Part shown: positions 63,420 through 64,000 of the stretch, piece by piece
Layout of the letters: each line of letters begins with the position of its first letter
How positions within the stretch are numbered: the first letter of the stretch is position 1
DNA from: Amycolatopsis deserti
GTDB taxonomy: Bacteria > Actinomycetota > Actinomycetes > Mycobacteriales > Pseudonocardiaceae
Assembly: GCF_014653945.1 (NCBI RefSeq)
Contig: NZ_BNAU01000007.1
Location: 62,001 to 126,000 of the forward strand
Direction of reading: 5' to 3'
DNA: 64,000 nt
Position numbers and translations under genes: made by a program
The notes under the pieces: generated by a model
Database searches by the model: none
The model's input: the letters and a program-made list of their open reading frames with translations, nothing else
Told to the model about the DNA's origin: nothing

Positions 63420-64000
63420 ATGAGCGAGCGCACGACCTGCCTCGTCGCCGGTGGCGGACCGGCCGGAATGGTGCTCGGGCTGCTGCTCGCGCGGGCCGGG
63501 GTCGAGGTGACGGTGCTGGAGAAGCACGCGGACTTCCTGCGGGACTTCCGGGGCGACACGGTGCACCCGTCGACGCTGACGCTGCTGGACGAGATGGGCC
63601 TGGGTGAGCGGTTCGCCAAGCTGCCGCAGAGCAGGCTGGACACGGTGTCGCTGCCGGGGCCGCCCGCGCTGACGATCGCGGATTTCCGCGAGCTGAAGGT
63701 CGCGCACCCGTACGTGGCGATGGTTCCGCAGTGGGACCTGCTGGACCTCCTGGCCGAGGCGGGCCGGGCCGAGCCGGCGTTCCACCTGCGGATGAACACC
63801 GAGGTGACGTCGCTGATCTCGGAGGGGGGCCGGGTCGCCGGGGTGCGGTACCGGACGGCGGACGGGACGACGGGTGAGATCCGGGCGGATCTGACCGTGG
63901 GGTGCGACGGGCGCTGGTCGGTGGTGCGGCGGGAGGCCGGGCTGCGGCCGCGGGAGTTCCCGGTGCCGATCGACACGTGGTGGTTCCGGCTGCCGCGGAA
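63420..64000 (+). CDS. FAD-dependent aromatic hydroxylase-type oxidoreductase (3' end beyond window)
   Basis: The first 193 residues of a PHBH/PheA-type flavoprotein monooxygenase. The FAD-binding motif is GGGPAGMVLGLLLARAG (11-27) with VLEKH, followed by DFRGDTVHPSTL and the GCDGRWSVVRR motif near residue 165. Substrate cannot be inferred. ATG at 63420 is nine bases after AAGGGG; in-frame ATG 63411 and GTG 63414 are alternatives. The gene is truncated by the window end. Confidence 0.88.
   Translation, partial: MSERTTCLVAGGGPAGMVLGLLLARAGVEVTVLEKHADFLRDFRGDTVHPSTLTLLDEMGLGERFAKLPQSRLDTVSLPGPPALTIADFRELKVAHPYVAMVPQWDLLDLLAEAGRAEPAFHLRMNTEVTSLISEGGRVAGVRYRTADGTTGEIRADLTVGCDGRWSVVRREAGLRPREFPVPIDTWWFRLPR

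Overview
This window is chromosomal DNA from a high-GC actinobacterium, most likely the family Pseudonocardiaceae and plausibly Amycolatopsis or a close relative. The evidence is the GC-rich codon use, frequent GTG and TTG starts, a HupB-type HU with a long basic tail, a SepIVA-like protein next to rpmF/rnc, and a gene order that follows the Mycobacterium tuberculosis block smc-acyP-fpg-rnc-rpmF-DUF177-sepIVA ... coaD-rsmD-pyc-recG-DAK-ung-thiL-ddl-gpsA-cofC/fbiD-ppk-mutT1-hupB-leuDC-IclR-gltX. The species assignment is inference.

Layout. 1-3.6 kb: 3' part of smc and acyP. 3.8-16.5 kb: an accessory block with a Pro/Thr-rich wall-type protein, a membrane protein, the complete kdp potassium system (two tiny membrane peptides, then kdpA, B, C, D, E as one coupled operon), an asparagine synthase, a stress protein and a patch of decayed genes. 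16.5-22.3 kb: core minus-strand operons (idi-mutM; DUF177-rpmF-rnc; sepIVA; rsmD-coaD) and a secreted RNase Sa-type ribonuclease. 22.3-33.5 kb: a HelD-like RNA polymerase recycling ATPase, a solitary binding lipoprotein, an LLM oxidoreductase, a cyclopropane synthase, an arginase-family enzyme, pyruvate carboxylase and a subtilisin-fold protein lacking its catalytic His. 33.5-44.7 kb: recG, a FakA-like kinase, rpmB, ung, a gamma-carbonic-anhydrase-like protein, thiL, ddl and a divergent MocR/PNPOx pair. 44.8-54.7 kb: cysteine dioxygenase with a polycysteine leader ORF, gpsA-plsC, cofC-ppk-mutT1, hupB and leuCD. 54.8-64 kb: the leu regulator, an SOS-boxed AlkB-like gene, a 0.9 kb repeat array, Rv1733c-like and sortase genes, aac(2'), tRNA-Glu, tRNA-Gln, an HAD hydrolase, gltX and a truncated FAD monooxygenase.

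The most unusual content is regulatory or structural. The cysteine dioxygenase leader encodes four Cys codons whose own bases can pair with the gene's ribosome binding site. Two long nested inverted repeats lie between mutT1 and hupB. A duplicated A-B-A-B-A repeat array follows alkB. Several enzymes have lost a canonical active-site residue: the S8 protease, the arginase-family metal ligand, the third zinc ligand of the gamma-CA-like protein and the disulfide cysteines of the RNase. No prophage, insertion sequence or CRISPR array was found.
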